This document shows, piece by piece, positions 1 to 8,644 of a stretch of 64,000 nucleotides of DNA. The notes beneath the pieces are model-generated. The model saw only the letters and a program-made list of their open reading frames with translations, was not told the origin of the DNA and did no database searches. Position numbers and translations under genes: made by a program. Source of the stretch: Desulfurivibrio dismutans. GTDB taxonomy: Bacteria; Desulfobacterota; Desulfobulbia; Desulfobulbales; Desulfurivibrionaceae. How positions within the stretch are numbered: position 1 is the first letter of the stretch; every line of letters starts with the position of its first letter. Where the stretch lies: positions 186,001-250,000 of the forward strand of contig NZ_JARGDQ010000005.1 of the NCBI RefSeq assembly GCF_029210385.1, given 5' to 3'.

Positions 1-13
1 ACGAAAATATCAT
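1..13 (-). CDS. Possible 5' end of the next minus-strand gene (off window)
   Basis: An ATG at 13-11 on the minus strand opens a frame that leaves the window after four codons. It lies 17 bases past the stop of xseB. In many bacteria ispA (farnesyl diphosphate synthase) follows xseB directly, so that is the contextual guess. Nothing in the few visible residues confirms it. Confidence 0.25.
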
Positions 14-30
14 CCGCAGTGGGAGCCTGG

Positions 31-261
31 TCAGGTTTGGTCGTCTTCGCTGAAGGGTTCGGCGATCACCTCGCCGTTTTTTTGCAGCAGGATTTCCACT
101 TTTTTTTCCGCTTCATCCAAGGTGTTACGGCAAAAGGCAGCCAGTCGGATGCCCTCGTCGAACCTTTTCAATGACTGCTCCAGGCTCAACTCGCCTTCCT
201 CCAGTTCCCTGGTAATCTTTTCCAGTCTGGCCATGGCGTCTTCGAAGTTCTGTTTGGCCAT
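31..261 (-). CDS. xseB: Exodeoxyribonuclease VII small subunit
   Basis: This 76-residue protein has the size and pattern of XseB: an N-terminal [11 protein letters not shown] helix, the central [16 protein letters not shown] segment, and a helical C-terminal half ending in an acidic tail. In the family, XseB binds the large subunit XseA to form the cytoplasmic exonuclease that degrades single-stranded DNA. The ATG at 261 follows an AGGAG-type site (the complement shows CTCCTTGG just upstream). The gene is transcribed away from xerC and probably heads into an isoprenoid gene beyond the window edge. No xseA is visible here. The call is confident. Confidence 0.93.
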   Translation of the reverse strand: MAKQNFEDAMARLEKITRELEEGELSLEQSLKRFDEGIRLAAFCRNTLDEAEKKVEILLQKNGEVIAEPFSEDDQT

Positions 262-499
262 TGTTGTGTCTCCTTGGGTTAACCATGTACGTCCAGCAGC
301 ACCGCCGAAAATGGCGATTGGCCCGGCATGCTTACAGGGGGGTGCGCGGTGAGCGGAACGGCGATGCGTGCTTCAGCACCGGAGCCACTCCAATCTTGGC
401 AAGATTGTGGTGTGCCGTCACTGTTTTCCAACATACAATGAAGCACCGTCGAGGGGCAATCTCTTTCCAAAAAAACCGGCCTGTGGTAGGTTATCGGTG

Positions 500-1483
500 A
501 TGAGAAGTGACAGGGTGGCTGAGCATATCGAAGGTTTTCTGCGGTGGCTCCAGGTGGAAAAGGGGTATTCCCCCCACACGGTCAGCAGCTACCGTCGGGA
601 CCTCCATGAATTTGCGTCGCTTGATCGGGGTTTTGGCCCGGTGGAAAGCATTGCCCAACTTGATGTCCAGCGGGTCCGGGCCTTCGTCTACAGCCTGCAT
701 GGCCGTAACCGCAGTTCTTCGGTGGCCCGTAAGCTTTCCTCCCTGCGCAGTTTTTTTCGCTATTTGCAGAAAAACGGGGTAATTGCCGGTGACCCTGCGG
801 CCGCAGTGGCCGCCCCCAAGGCGGAAGGTTACCTGCCCACGGTTTTGAGCGTGGATGAGGTTTTTTCCCTGCTGGAAATGCCGGGCCTGGCCGACACCTA
901 CGCCGCCCGGGACCGTGCCATGCTGGAGTTGCTTTACTCTACCGGGATGCGGGTGGCGGAACTGGCCGCCCTGAACCTGGAGCAGGTGGACCTGGTTGAA
1001 GGTATGGTCCGGGTACGGGGCAAGGGCAACAAGGAACGCCTGGTGCCCATGGGTACTCCCGCCTGCGAGGCGGTGAAGGCATATCTGCCCCAGCGGGAAG
1101 TGCTGCTGCGGGCCGGCAACCGGGAAACACCGGACTCCGTTGAGGCGGGCGGCGGCAAAAATGGCAGGCGCGGTGGGGCCGTCAACAATGAAGAGCGCGC
1201 GCAACCGCTGCTGGTCAACGCCCGAGGCGGGCGGCTGACCACCCGCAGCATTGAGCGGCAGGTGAAAATGTACGCCGAGCGGGCCGGTATTGCCGCCCGG
1301 GTCAGCCCCCATGCCCTACGCCACTCTTTTGCCACCCATCTGCTGGAGATGGGGGCGGATCTGCGCACCGTGCAGGAACTGCTGGGCCATGCCAGCCTGT
1401 CCACCACCCAGAGATACACCCATCTCAACCTGGATCATCTCACGGCGGTTTATGACCAGGCCCACCCGCGGGCACGGGGTTGA
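500..1483 (+). CDS. xerC: Tyrosine recombinase XerC
   Basis: This 327-residue protein has an N-terminal SAM-like core-binding domain (about residues 5-95) and a C-terminal catalytic domain. The full catalytic set is visible: Arg151 (TGMRVAEL), Lys175 (GKGNKER), His271 and Arg274 (HALRH), His297 (LLGHASL) and the nucleophile Tyr306 (RYTH). The family resolves chromosome dimers at dif together with XerD or alone. The frame is open back to 368, but the ATG at 500 gives the standard N terminus. An unusual Gly/Asn-rich insert of about 25 residues (roughly 208-235) precedes the LLVNARGGRL segment. hslV and hslU follow on the same strand, the common xerC-hslV-hslU order. XerC and XerD are hard to separate from sequence alone; context favours XerC. 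Confidence 0.9.
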   Translation: MRSDRVAEHIEGFLRWLQVEKGYSPHTVSSYRRDLHEFASLDRGFGPVESIAQLDVQRVRAFVYSLHGRNRSSSVARKLSSLRSFFRYLQKNGVIAGDPAAAVAAPKAEGYLPTVLSVDEVFSLLEMPGLADTYAARDRAMLELLYSTGMRVAELAALNLEQVDLVEGMVRVRGKGNKERLVPMGTPACEAVKAYLPQREVLLRAGNRETPDSVEAGGGKNGRRGGAVNNEERAQPLLVNARGGRLTTRSIERQVKMYAERAGIAARVSPHALRHSFATHLLEMGADLRTVQELLGHASLSTTQRYTHLNLDHLTAVYDQAHPRARG

Positions 1484-1564
1484 GATCTAGCACCAGCCGT
1501 TAAAACAGCAGATTATTGGCCGTGGTGAACGGTTGCAGGATAAATTTTTAAGGAGTAAAAAGTC

Positions 1565-2095
1565 ATGAAAGTACGTTCTACCACCGTGGTGGCGGTCAGG
1601 CACCGGGATATGGTGGCCATGGCCGGGGATGGCCAGGTCACCATGGGCAACGTGGTGGTCAAGCACCAGGCTCGCAAGATTCGTCGCCTCTACCATGGCC
1701 GGGTGATCACCGGTTTTGCCGGGGCCACCGCCGACGCCTTCACCCTGTTCGACAAGCTGGAGCTGCAACTTGAAAAATACAGCGGCAACCTGCTGCGGGC
1801 GGCGGTGGAACTGGCCAAGGAATGGCGTACCGATCGCATGTTGCGTCGCCTGGAAGCCATGATGGTGGCGGTGGATGCTGAACGTTCCCTGTTACTCTCC
1901 GGCAACGGTGATGTGATCGAGCCCGATGACGGAATCCTGGCCATCGGCTCCGGCGGGCCCTACGCCCACGCCGCCGCCAAGGCCCTGGTAGCCCACAGCG
2001 GGCTGGATGCCCCGGAAATTTGCCGTTCGGCCATGGAGATCGCCGGCGGTCTGTGCATTTACACCAACGACAGTATTCACCTGGAAGTGCTTTAA
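1565..2095 (+). CDS. hslV: ATP-dependent protease proteolytic subunit HslV
   Basis: This 176-residue protein is the threonine-peptidase ring of the HslUV (ClpQY) cytoplasmic protease. After the five-residue prosequence MKVRS comes TTVVAV, so Thr6 would be the mature N-terminal nucleophile. The GDGQVTMG and [14 protein letters not shown] motifs are typical of the family. The ATG at 1565 has an AAGGAG site nine bases upstream. The gene sits between xerC and hslU. The hslV-hslU spacing is unusually long (218 bases) because a family A repeat has entered the gap, so co-transcription with hslU would have to pass through several hairpins. Confidence 0.96.
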   Translation: MKVRSTTVVAVRHRDMVAMAGDGQVTMGNVVVKHQARKIRRLYHGRVITGFAGATADAFTLFDKLELQLEKYSGNLLRAAVELAKEWRTDRMLRRLEAMMVAVDAERSLLLSGNGDVIEPDDGILAIGSGGPYAHAAAKALVAHSGLDAPEICRSAMEIAGGLCIYTNDSIHLEVL

Positions 2096-2099
2096 GCAT

Positions 2100-2272
2100 T
2101 GATGACTAACTTCGCAAAGAGTCAGTCATCAATGCGCCCCCCGCGTCCCATGGATGGGCGCGCAAATCAATAGCTTGCCTTGAAAACTATTGATTTATAA
2201 GGAAAGCGGAAACCGCGTTTTCGCTTTCCGGGGAGCAAAGAGTCCATGGACGGATTTTTTGCGATTTCATCA
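2100..2272 (-). repeat. Dispersed hairpin-rich repeat, family A, copy 1
   Basis: The reverse complement of this stretch aligns nearly end to end with 34151-34305, and its right part aligns with 39058-39131. Read on the minus strand it is a chain of five hairpins: one with a GTCC/GGAC stem, a GGAAAGCG/CGCTTTCC stem, one built on CAAATCAATAG, a GCGCCCATCCATGGG-type palindrome (here enlarged by a few bases), and an end hairpin with TGATGAC/GTCATCA-type arms. Both outer ends read tgatga/tcatca. It lies between hslV and hslU and carries no gene. The function is unknown. Confidence 0.85.
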
Positions 2273-2313
2273 AACATTTAGGATAGCTGATTTTTTATGA
2301 CGAGGTTTATTAA

Positions 2314-3813
2314 ATGATTATACCTGTTGCCTCGAACCCCGAGCAGCCCGAGTTGGAGCACAATGGTCCGGCCGGGGCGGTAAATTCCCTCACCCCCCGG
2401 GAGATCGTGCGCCAGCTTGACGACTATATCATCGGCCAAGGGGAAGCCAAGCGCTCGGTGGCCATAGCCCTGCGCAACCGCTGGCGCCGCCGCCAGGTGC
2501 CGCCACCCCTGCGCGATGAGATCGCCCCCAAGAATATTATCATGATCGGCCCCACCGGGGTCGGCAAGACCGAGATCGCCCGTCGCCTGGCCACCCTGGC
2601 CCAGTCACCCTTTTTGAAGGTGGAGGCCTCCAAATTTACCGAGGTTGGTTATGTGGGCCGGGACGTGGAATCGATGATCCGCGACCTGCTGGAATTGGCC
2701 ATTGGCATGGTCCGTGGGGAAGAGCGGCAAAAGGTGCAGGAGAAAGCCGGCGTACTGGCCGAGGAGCGGATCCTGGATCTGCTGGTGCCGCCGCCTCCCC
2801 GGCATTCCGGCACCGCTGGTTCCACCTCGAAGGCGGCGGCATCAATAAACCTGCCATACAGCGCCGCCGAGGGTTTTGGCCAACCGGCCGCCGGGGCCGC
2901 TGCTGCCTTGGAAACCGGTACCGGCGAGAGCACCCGGGAGAAATTCCGCCGCATGCTGCGAGAAGGCAAGCTGGATGAGCGGGAGGTGGAGATCGAGGTG
3001 GAACAGCAGCAGTCCACCCCCATGTTCGATGTGTTCGCCGCCGGCGGCATGGAAGAGATGGAGGGCAACCTGCGGGAAATGTTCGGCAAGATGTTCCCCC
3101 GCAAAAGCCACAAGCGCAAGCTCAAGGTCCGCGAGGCCCGGGAGATCTTGCGCCAGAGCGAGGCGGAAAAACTGATCGACCACGAACGGGTGCTACGTCT
3201 GGCCATCCGTCGCACCGAGCAGTCGGGAATCATCTTTCTTGATGAAATTGACAAGATCGCCTCCAGGGGCGGCGGCTCCAGCCAGGGGCCGGAGGTTTCT
3301 CGGGAAGGGGTGCAGCGTGATCTGCTGCCCATTGTCGAGGGGGCCACGGTTACCACCAAGCACGGCATGGTCCGCACCGACCACATCCTGTTCATCGCCA
3401 GCGGCGCTTTTCACGTCAGCAAGCCTTCCGACCTGATTCCCGAACTGCAGGGGCGCTTTCCCATCCGGGTGGAGCTGAGTTCCCTGGGGGAAGAGGAGTT
3501 CTACCGCATCCTCACTGAACCCCAGAATGCCCTGCTCAAGCAGTACAGCGCTCTGCTGGCCACCGAGAATATCGAACTTTCCTTCACCGATGAAGCGATC
3601 CGGGAACTGGCCCGGCTGGCCGCCGAGGTCAACACCCGTACCGAAAATATCGGCGCCCGGCGGCTGCACACCATGCTGGAGCGCTTGCTGGAAAACCTGG
3701 CCTTTGAGGCCCCGGACATGACGGATCGGGAGTTCAGGGTGACCGGCGAATATGTCCGGGAGCAGCTCGCCGAGGTGGTGGGCGATGAGGATTTGAGTCG
3801 TTTTATTCTTTAA
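2314..3813 (+). CDS. hslU: ATP-dependent protease ATPase subunit HslU
   Basis: This 499-residue AAA+ unfoldase feeds substrates to HslV. Walker A is GPTGVGKT (residues 79-86) and Walker B is IIFLDEID (Asp310-Glu311). The GYVGRDVE pore segment is present and the C terminus is the family's DLSRFIL tail, which docks into HslV. The protein is about 55 residues longer than E. coli HslU. The extra length is an N-terminal extension of about 25 residues and an Ala/Gly/Pro-rich stretch inside the I domain (about residues 160-205). The ATG at 2314 has a GAGG site ten bases upstream. The family assignment is certain; the meaning of the I-domain expansion is not known. Confidence 0.96.
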   Translation: MIIPVASNPEQPELEHNGPAGAVNSLTPREIVRQLDDYIIGQGEAKRSVAIALRNRWRRRQVPPPLRDEIAPKNIIMIGPTGVGKTEIARRLATLAQSPFLKVEASKFTEVGYVGRDVESMIRDLLELAIGMVRGEERQKVQEKAGVLAEERILDLLVPPPPRHSGTAGSTSKAAASINLPYSAAEGFGQPAAGAAAALETGTGESTREKFRRMLREGKLDEREVEIEVEQQQSTPMFDVFAAGGMEEMEGNLREMFGKMFPRKSHKRKLKVREAREILRQSEAEKLIDHERVLRLAIRRTEQSGIIFLDEIDKIASRGGGSSQGPEVSREGVQRDLLPIVEGATVTTKHGMVRTDHILFIASGAFHVSKPSDLIPELQGRFPIRVELSSLGEEEFYRILTEPQNALLKQYSALLATENIELSFTDEAIRELARLAAEVNTRTENIGARRLHTMLERLLENLAFEAPDMTDREFRVTGEYVREQLAEVVGDEDLSRFIL

Positions 3814-3829
3814 TTCAATAGGTGGTGCC

Positions 3830-4348
3830 ATGTACGACCTGATGCTGAAATACTGCCCCTCCTGCGGCGGCGAGTTCCGGCCGGAAATTTTCACCTGCGG
3901 CGCCTGCGAGGTAACCCTGCTCTCCGGAGCCGAGATGCAGTCCCGCGACAGCGAACGCGAGGCCAAAAAAATGAGCCGCACCGGTAACTTGACCGGCGGC
4001 GAGGAAATGATCCAACTGCAGCGGGCACCGCTGGCCGATCTGCGGCACCTGGAGGCCTTGCTGGCCGAAGAGCGGATCGCGGTGCGGATCTCCGCCGAGG
4101 AGGGGGGCTGCAAGAAAGGCTGCGGGCCGCCCATGTTTGTCATGGAGGTCAGCAAGACCGACGCCCAGGATGCGGCGCGGATTGTCGAGCAGGAGTACCG
4201 CCGGCTGACCGGCCTGGACGACCACGCTCCGGTGGCCGCCGACGCCGTCTTCAACCCCGAGGCCGAAGAAACCACCTGCCCGGCCTGCGGCTTCAAGTTC
4301 CCGCCCACCACCACCGAATGCCCCGACTGCGGCCTCAATTTCGGCTGA
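3830..4348 (+). CDS. Two-zinc-ribbon protein of unknown function
   Basis: This 172-residue protein has a zinc ribbon at each end: CPSCGG...CGAC at residues 9-25 and CPACGFKF...CPDCG near residues 148-166. Between them is an alpha/beta stretch that resembles DUF2007-like signal-transducing modules (RHLEALLAEERIAVRIS ... VMEVSKTDAQDAARIVEQEY), with a further CKKGCG cluster that could also bind metal. It begins 16 bases after hslU and probably shares its transcript. I do not recognise a named family for the whole chain. A regulatory or metal-binding role is only a guess. Confidence 0.75.
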   Translation: MYDLMLKYCPSCGGEFRPEIFTCGACEVTLLSGAEMQSRDSEREAKKMSRTGNLTGGEEMIQLQRAPLADLRHLEALLAEERIAVRISAEEGGCKKGCGPPMFVMEVSKTDAQDAARIVEQEYRRLTGLDDHAPVAADAVFNPEAEETTCPACGFKFPPTTTECPDCGLNFG

Positions 4349-4380
4349 GCCCGGCCCCGTTGTTCATCAACCAGCCGGGC
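4349..4380. terminator. Hairpin between convergent genes
   Basis: A GCCCGGC/GCCGGGC stem with an inner GTTG/CAAC stem lies just after the zinc-ribbon gene and before the end of the convergent YjbQ-family gene. There is no T run on either strand, so an intrinsic terminator is possible but not well supported. Confidence 0.35.
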
Positions 4381-4403
4381 GGCCACCGGGGAAAACGTTC
4401 CGA

Positions 4404-4820
4404 TTATTCACCGATGATCTTGACCAGCACCCGTTTCTTGCGGCCGCCGTCGAATTCGCCGTAGAATATCTGCTCCCAGGTGCCGAAGTCCAGCTTGCCG
4501 CCGGTGATCGCCACCACCACCTCGCGGCCCATGACCTGGCGCTTCAGGTGGGCGTCGGCGTTGTCCTCGTAGCCGTTGTGGCGGTACTGGCTAACCGGCT
4601 CATGCGGCGCCAGCTTCTCCAGCCAGACCTCGTAGTCGTGGTGCAACCCCGATTCGTCATCATTGATAAACACCGAAGCGGTGATGTGCATGGCGTTGAC
4701 CAGCACCAGCCCTTCCTTCACCCCCGATGCCCGCAGGCATTCCTCCACCTGCGGCGTAATATTGATAAAGGCCCGCCGCCCGGGCACGTTAAACCATAAT
4801 TCCTGACGATAACTTTTCAT
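4404..4820 (-). CDS. YjbQ / UPF0047 family protein
   Basis: This 138-residue protein matches the YjbQ (UPF0047, 'secondary thiamine-phosphate synthase enzyme') family in length and in signature segments: [12 protein letters not shown]-like start, [38 protein letters not shown] and [15 protein letters not shown]. The conserved His and Asp residues of these segments are all present. The family is small and cytoplasmic; some members show weak thiamine-phosphate synthase activity and the physiological role is unsettled. The start is placed at the ATG at 4820 because an AAGGAG site lies eight bases upstream; an in-frame upstream start at 4850 has none. It is a single gene, convergent with the hslU cluster. 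Confidence 0.9.
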   Translation of the reverse strand: MKSYRQELWFNVPGRRAFINITPQVEECLRASGVKEGLVLVNAMHITASVFINDDESGLHHDYEVWLEKLAPHEPVSQYRHNGYEDNADAHLKRQVMGREVVVAITGGKLDFGTWEQIFYGEFDGGRKKRVLVKIIGE

Positions 4821-5241
4821 TTTCGACTCCTTTTCGGTTTGGCGAATCAACTTATTGGGGATCGCGCAGGATATCCGGCAGGGTGTTCGGGGCCTCGGCC
4901 GGCAAGGCTCTCATCCCGGCCAACTCCTTTTTACATGGCAATTTGGAGGCAGCAAGAAGTTTTTTCAATTATCGCAAACCAATTTCATCATACCATCCAA
5001 AATGCCTTTGGCTGAGACAGCTCTCGGGCCTACTCCGCCGGAGAGCATCTTTTTTTGCTTGTCAACCCCCGCCGGTTTGGCTAGCTTACACATTGTGCTA
5101 TTTTGGAAAAACGCCAAGATGGGGGAAAGTGGATGCCAATCATCGATGGTCACCGCCTTTTGTTCACCGACACCAATCTTGAGTCCGTGTTGAGAGCCGG
5201 ACAGAGAGAGTATTTAATTTGAAACCGGAGGAATTCCGCTA
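4821..5241. other. Intergenic region at the left edge of the defence island
   Basis: These 421 bases separate YjbQ from the DUF6978 gene. I see no convincing protein gene. One 29-codon frame (ATG at 5133, stop at 5220-5222) ends 19 bases before the TTG start of the DUF6978 gene and could be a leader peptide or a remnant. A possible promoter for the downstream pair is TTGTCA at 5059 with TAGCTT 17 bases further on, which is weak. The base composition is more AT-rich than in the flanking core genes. Confidence 0.4.
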
Positions 5242-5685
5242 TTGGCTGAAATTATCATGCCCCAAGCTGACGCCGATTTCTTGCTGCAAATGGAGAAAGT
5301 CGCGGCAGATGACCAAAGAAGGATTTTTCCTGATTTTGGAGGCAATCTGGAGGTGCCGTTGATTTCACGTAATCAGCGGGAAACCTTCTCTCTTGACATC
5401 AGCCGCAAAAGGATTGCCTTGACTACGAAGTACCAGGTACGAGGCCGGCAGGTCGTGGTGCTGGCGAGACTCGACTTCGGGGCGCCGCATCGAAACCCTG
5501 ATGACTCTGAAATCGGGGTGCCGCACCTGCATCTCTATCGCGAGGGGTTTGGTGACAAATGGGCTTATCCCGTCCCCGTTGGGATGTTATGTGACCTTGG
5601 TAACGCTTGGCAGTGCTTGCTGGACTTCATGCGTTACTGCAATGTTGTGGAAGAACCAAAAATTATTAGAGGGCTGTTCGCATGA
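5242..5685 (+). CDS. DUF6978-like protein
   Basis: This 147-residue protein resembles the DUF6978 family: IMPQADADFLLQMEK at the start, a central segment RETFSLDISRKRI, and GVPHLHLYREGFGDKWAYPV near residue 90. Its function is unknown. The start is a TTG at 5242, chosen because a GGAGG site lies ten bases upstream; the next ATG (5257) would be too far from that site. Its last four bases overlap the start of the DUF1828/1829 gene (ATGA overlap), so the two products are very likely translated together and may interact. The pair sits at the edge of a defence island, which suggests an antiviral or toxin-antitoxin role. That is inference. Confidence 0.65.
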   Translation: MAEIIMPQADADFLLQMEKVAADDQRRIFPDFGGNLEVPLISRNQRETFSLDISRKRIALTTKYQVRGRQVVVLARLDFGAPHRNPDDSEIGVPHLHLYREGFGDKWAYPVPVGMLCDLGNAWQCLLDFMRYCNVVEEPKIIRGLFA

Positions 5686-6446
5686 ACCAAGTCGCCAGCC
5701 TTATCGACCGTTATTATTCCTGGCTCCGGGACAAGACAGCTTGGCGTGCGATCAACAAGGATTGGGTGGAAATCACCACCCCCTACCTGGACAGGCACAA
5801 TGACTACATTCAGCTTTATTTGAAACAAGAAGGGGATAAATACGTCCTCACCGACGACAGCCATACCATTACCGACCTGATCCAGGCGGGCTGTAGTCTT
5901 GACAGTCCCAAACGGCAAAAGCTTCTCCAGATGACCATCAACGGTTTTGGCGTTCACCTGCGCGGCCAAGCCTTGGAGGTCCAGGCCACCCCGGCGAACT
6001 TCGCATTGCGCAAGCACAACTTGTTACAAGCCATACTGGCGGTCAACGATCTTTTCTATTTGGCATCTCCGACCGTGGCGAGCTTCTTCTTCGAGGACGT
6101 GGCGCTCTGGCTTGACAGCCACGACATCCGCTACACCGAACGGGTCAAGTTCGCCGGACGCAGCGGCTATGACCACATGTTCGATTTCGTTGTCCCCAAA
6201 TCGAAACGACAGCCGGAGCGAATCCTGAAAGCCATCAACAATCCGAACAAGGATTATGCCCAGGCAACCGCCTTTTCCTGGCTAGATACCCGCGAAGCCC
6301 GCTCCCCGGAGGCAACCGCCTTTGCCGTCCTCAATGACGAGGGGCGCCAGATTACTCCTTCAGTTATCGAAGCCTTGCAGAATTATGAGATCACGCCGAT
6401 GATCTGGACCAGGCGAGATGAAATGCTGGATAGGCTGGCTGCATAG
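5682..6446 (+). CDS. DUF1828 + DUF1829 domain protein
   Basis: This 254-residue protein has an N-terminal DUF1828-like half (residues about 25-120: YIQLYLKQEGDKYVLTDDSHTI, then a helical region) and a C-terminal DUF1829-like half (about 150-245: GYDHMFDFVVPKSK ... EATAFAVLNDEGRQIT). Both domains are uncharacterised families that usually occur together. The start ATG overlaps the stop of the DUF6978 gene by four bases. The DUF1829 half has the feel of a restriction-endonuclease-like fold (alternating strands with conserved Asp, Lys and Gln residues), but I cannot assign catalytic residues from sequence alone. A defence role is inferred from position only. Confidence 0.7.
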   Translation: MNQVASLIDRYYSWLRDKTAWRAINKDWVEITTPYLDRHNDYIQLYLKQEGDKYVLTDDSHTITDLIQAGCSLDSPKRQKLLQMTINGFGVHLRGQALEVQATPANFALRKHNLLQAILAVNDLFYLASPTVASFFFEDVALWLDSHDIRYTERVKFAGRSGYDHMFDFVVPKSKRQPERILKAINNPNKDYAQATAFSWLDTREARSPEATAFAVLNDEGRQITPSVIEALQNYEITPMIWTRRDEMLDRLAA

Positions 6447-6911
6447 TGGTCATTGCTAGGCGGCTTCTGACTTGCGGAAAAATGCGGAAAAATGGGGTCA
6501 GACAGAAAGCGCCGGCCAAAGCCGGCAAAGGGTAGGGGGTGTAAGTCCCCCGCATGATAAAGGCTAGCGACCAGTCATGGCCCCGAGTCATGCGTCGGCC
6601 CGTTGTAAGGCGGGCGGCGAAGCGTTGACAGGGGTACTGGCAGGCCGGGCTATTGAGCTCCGAAATCACCTCATCCGGGTTGCCGACCTTGTTGTCTGAT
6701 GGGGAAGGCAGCATGCTGGAGTGCGCTATCGCGAGTGCTTCAGTGAACCCGCGGAGTCGTAGAACCAAGGCATGTCAACACGCCCTTTGTCCGGAAGCCG
6801 GGAGATCCCGGAAGCGACCAACGTAGTCCCGCGCCTGGTCCGGCAGGGAAAGGCCGAGGCCGCACCCCCTGCGTGCACGTAACCGGGAAGTCGGACACGG
6901 AAATAGTATCG

Positions 6912-7582
6912 ATGAAGCAGACGAACAAAGGTGCACAACCAAAGAGTGGCCAACCACCGGCGGAGTCTGGGGAGAGAAGGGCCGTGGCGAGGTGTACATC
7001 GTTCGCTATTGCGATGACTTCGTGGTAGGTTTCCAGTACCGCTCCGACGCGGAGCAATTTCGGCAAGCCCTGGCGGCCAGAATGGGCCGGTTTGGCCTGG
7101 AATTGCACGATGACAAAACCCGGTTGATCGAATTCGGCCGATTTGCCATCGAAAACCGCAAGGAACGGGATGAGGGAAAGCCGGAAACATTCGACTTTCT
7201 TGGTTTTACCCACATCTGCGCGAAAAGGAAGGCGGACGGTTGTTTCACCATCCGCCGCAAGACCATAGCCAAGCGTCTGCGGTCCAAGTTGAGCTCGGTG
7301 CGTCAGGCGCTGAAACGCGGCATGCACCGCCCGCTCCCTGAGCAGGCCAAATGGCTACGGGCGGTGGTCCAAGGGCACTTCAACTATTTTGGAGTCCCCG
7401 GCAACCACCAGGCAATGGATGCCTTTCGCACCGAAGCGATCAAAGGTTGGCTGCGTGCCCTACGTCGCCGCAGTCACAAAGGGTCAAACCTGACCTGGCA
7501 ACGCTTGCAGAAATGGATAAGACGCTGGATACCGACGGCGAGAGTAACCCACCCATACCCGAATCAGCGCCTCTGCGTCTGA
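6912..7582 (+). pseudogene. ltrA: Group II intron reverse transcriptase/maturase, internally deleted
   Basis: An ATG at 6912 opens the usual N terminus of this maturase type (MKQTNKGAQPKSGQPPAES) for about 27 codons, up to about 6992. The sequence then jumps into a different frame at VYIVRYCDDFVVGF, the RT catalytic motif (family YADD, here YCDD), and continues for about 195 residues through the thumb and maturase region to a stop at 7582. RT motifs 0-4, roughly 200 residues, are missing. The first frame stops soon after the junction. No functional reverse transcriptase can be made; the C-terminal part could still be translated from an internal start. Confidence 0.88.
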
Positions 7583-7592
7583 CCCGAGGCAG

Positions 7593-7664
7593 GAGCCCGG
7601 TGCGGTAGTCCCGCACGCCGGGATCTGCGCGGGGGGTGCCGGGCAACCGGCATCCCTACCGCGA
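7593..7664 (+). ncRNA. Group II intron domains V and VI
   Basis: The stretch AGCCCGGTGCGGTAG / CCGCACGCCGGG forms the short conserved domain V hairpin with its AGC-type catalytic triad strand. The next stem, GCGGGGGGTGCC / GGCATCCCTACCGC, forms domain VI with a candidate branch-point adenosine near its 3' strand. It follows the maturase stop by ten bases, which is the standard position. Confidence 0.75.
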
Positions 7665-7885
7665 CCCCTTTTCTCCCTTGCTATTTGTCGCCCGGGATCG
7701 ATTGAAGATTCTTCAGAAGACCTTCAAGAGATTCATGGGTGGGGCATACAGAATCTTCTCCGTTTTAAAATGGTATTCGGCAAGAGAGCTTAGAACCAGG
7801 CCCATTAACCGGAGTCGGTTCACGATTGGCATACCAAATTAACTTCTCGGCCGACCCGGTGATGGCTGCGTTCAAGGAGAATAGG

Positions 7886-8575
7886 ATGATCCCCAAAGGT
7901 CTAACTTCAGTTCATTTTGAGAGTGCTGCGAAGGAGATAGATAGGGATGGCGTACCGAACGAGCGCGCTTCTGTCCATTATGATCTTGTCCTGAATGGCA
8001 AGAAGTACCCGCCGAAGTATGTGATCTCAATTGCAGCGAAGTACCTTGACGGGGAGGAGTTGTCTTCGGATAGCTTCAACGCAGTTGAGGCGAAAAATTA
8101 TTTTGTGAGCCGGGGGTATCGGGTAATTGATCGCAGAGAAGGAAAGACCGAACGGCATATAGCAATTGAAGATGATGAATCCGCCTCCCCAGAGGGCAAA
8201 GAACGTTTCCGCTTGCACCGCTTGAAGGAACGAGATGCCGCTTTCTCGAAGAAAGCTAAGGTGAAGCGTCTTAGGCAAACCGGTGCGCTTCGGTGTGAAG
8301 TCTGTAAATTTTCCTTTCTGGATGTGTACGGTGAACTTGGAGAGGGGTTCATTGAGGCCCATCACACGGTGCCTATATCGGAATTGGACGGAAAGCGAAA
8401 AACACAAATATCCGAGCTGGCATTGGTTTGCTCAAATTGTCATAGGATGCTACATCGGGAAAAGCCGGCGCTTAGCGTTGGCCAGTTGAGAAAGCGGGTC
8501 GCGGAACAAAGTGAGAGCAATGCCATTCAAGAGGGCGGCAAACCCTTCGCGAACCTACGAGTTTGCCGCCTATGA
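7886..8575 (+). CDS. HNH endonuclease with McrA-like N-terminal domain
   Basis: This 229-residue protein has a C-terminal HNH domain: CEVC near residue 135, the catalytic AHHTVPISEL segment near 165, and CSNCHRMLH near 193, giving two CxxC zinc pairs around the His pair. The N-terminal part (YDLVLNGKKYPPKYVISIA ... YFVSRGYRV) resembles the head domain of ScoMcrA-type enzymes, which cut modified DNA. The start is the ATG at 7886, which has an AAGGAG site six bases upstream; the frame is open further up without such a site. It lies just upstream of hsdM, so a restriction role against modified phage DNA is likely but inferred. The gene is more AT-rich than the core genome. Confidence 0.82.
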   Translation: MIPKGLTSVHFESAAKEIDRDGVPNERASVHYDLVLNGKKYPPKYVISIAAKYLDGEELSSDSFNAVEAKNYFVSRGYRVIDRREGKTERHIAIEDDESASPEGKERFRLHRLKERDAAFSKKAKVKRLRQTGALRCEVCKFSFLDVYGELGEGFIEAHHTVPISELDGKRKTQISELALVCSNCHRMLHREKPALSVGQLRKRVAEQSESNAIQEGGKPFANLRVCRL

Positions 8576-8644
8576 TGGCTGGCGTAAACCCGTACAACAC
8601 AGATACGAAAAACGGGCATGACGCCCAATCACAAAAGAAAAACC

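Larger units (their letters stand above)
6490..7665 (+). mobile_element. Degenerate group II intron
   Basis: The 3' end is clear: a domain V-like hairpin (7593-7626) and a domain VI-like hairpin with an unpaired A (7628-7664) follow a maturase fragment. The 5' part (about 6490-6911) contains the GGCCCCGAGTCATGCG block and paired segments typical of domain I of bacterial group II introns whose protein starts MKQTNKG. The exact 5' end is uncertain because no clean GTGYG start is visible. The reverse transcriptase is internally deleted and frameshifted, so the element cannot move by itself. It lies between the DUF1829 gene and the HNH endonuclease gene. Confidence 0.8.

Noticed and set aside
491-1312. 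A 273-codon open frame opposite xerC
   Set aside because: It is antisense to a complete XerC gene whose catalytic residues are all present. It has no ribosome site or family pattern.
4855-5193. A 112-codon plus-strand frame after YjbQ
   Set aside because: It is Ser/Cys/Leu-rich without domain pattern or ribosome site and overlaps another frame of similar quality. I left the region as non-coding.
6726-7327. Minus-strand frames across the group II intron
   Set aside because: They lie in structured ribozyme and maturase sequence, which readily gives chance frames.
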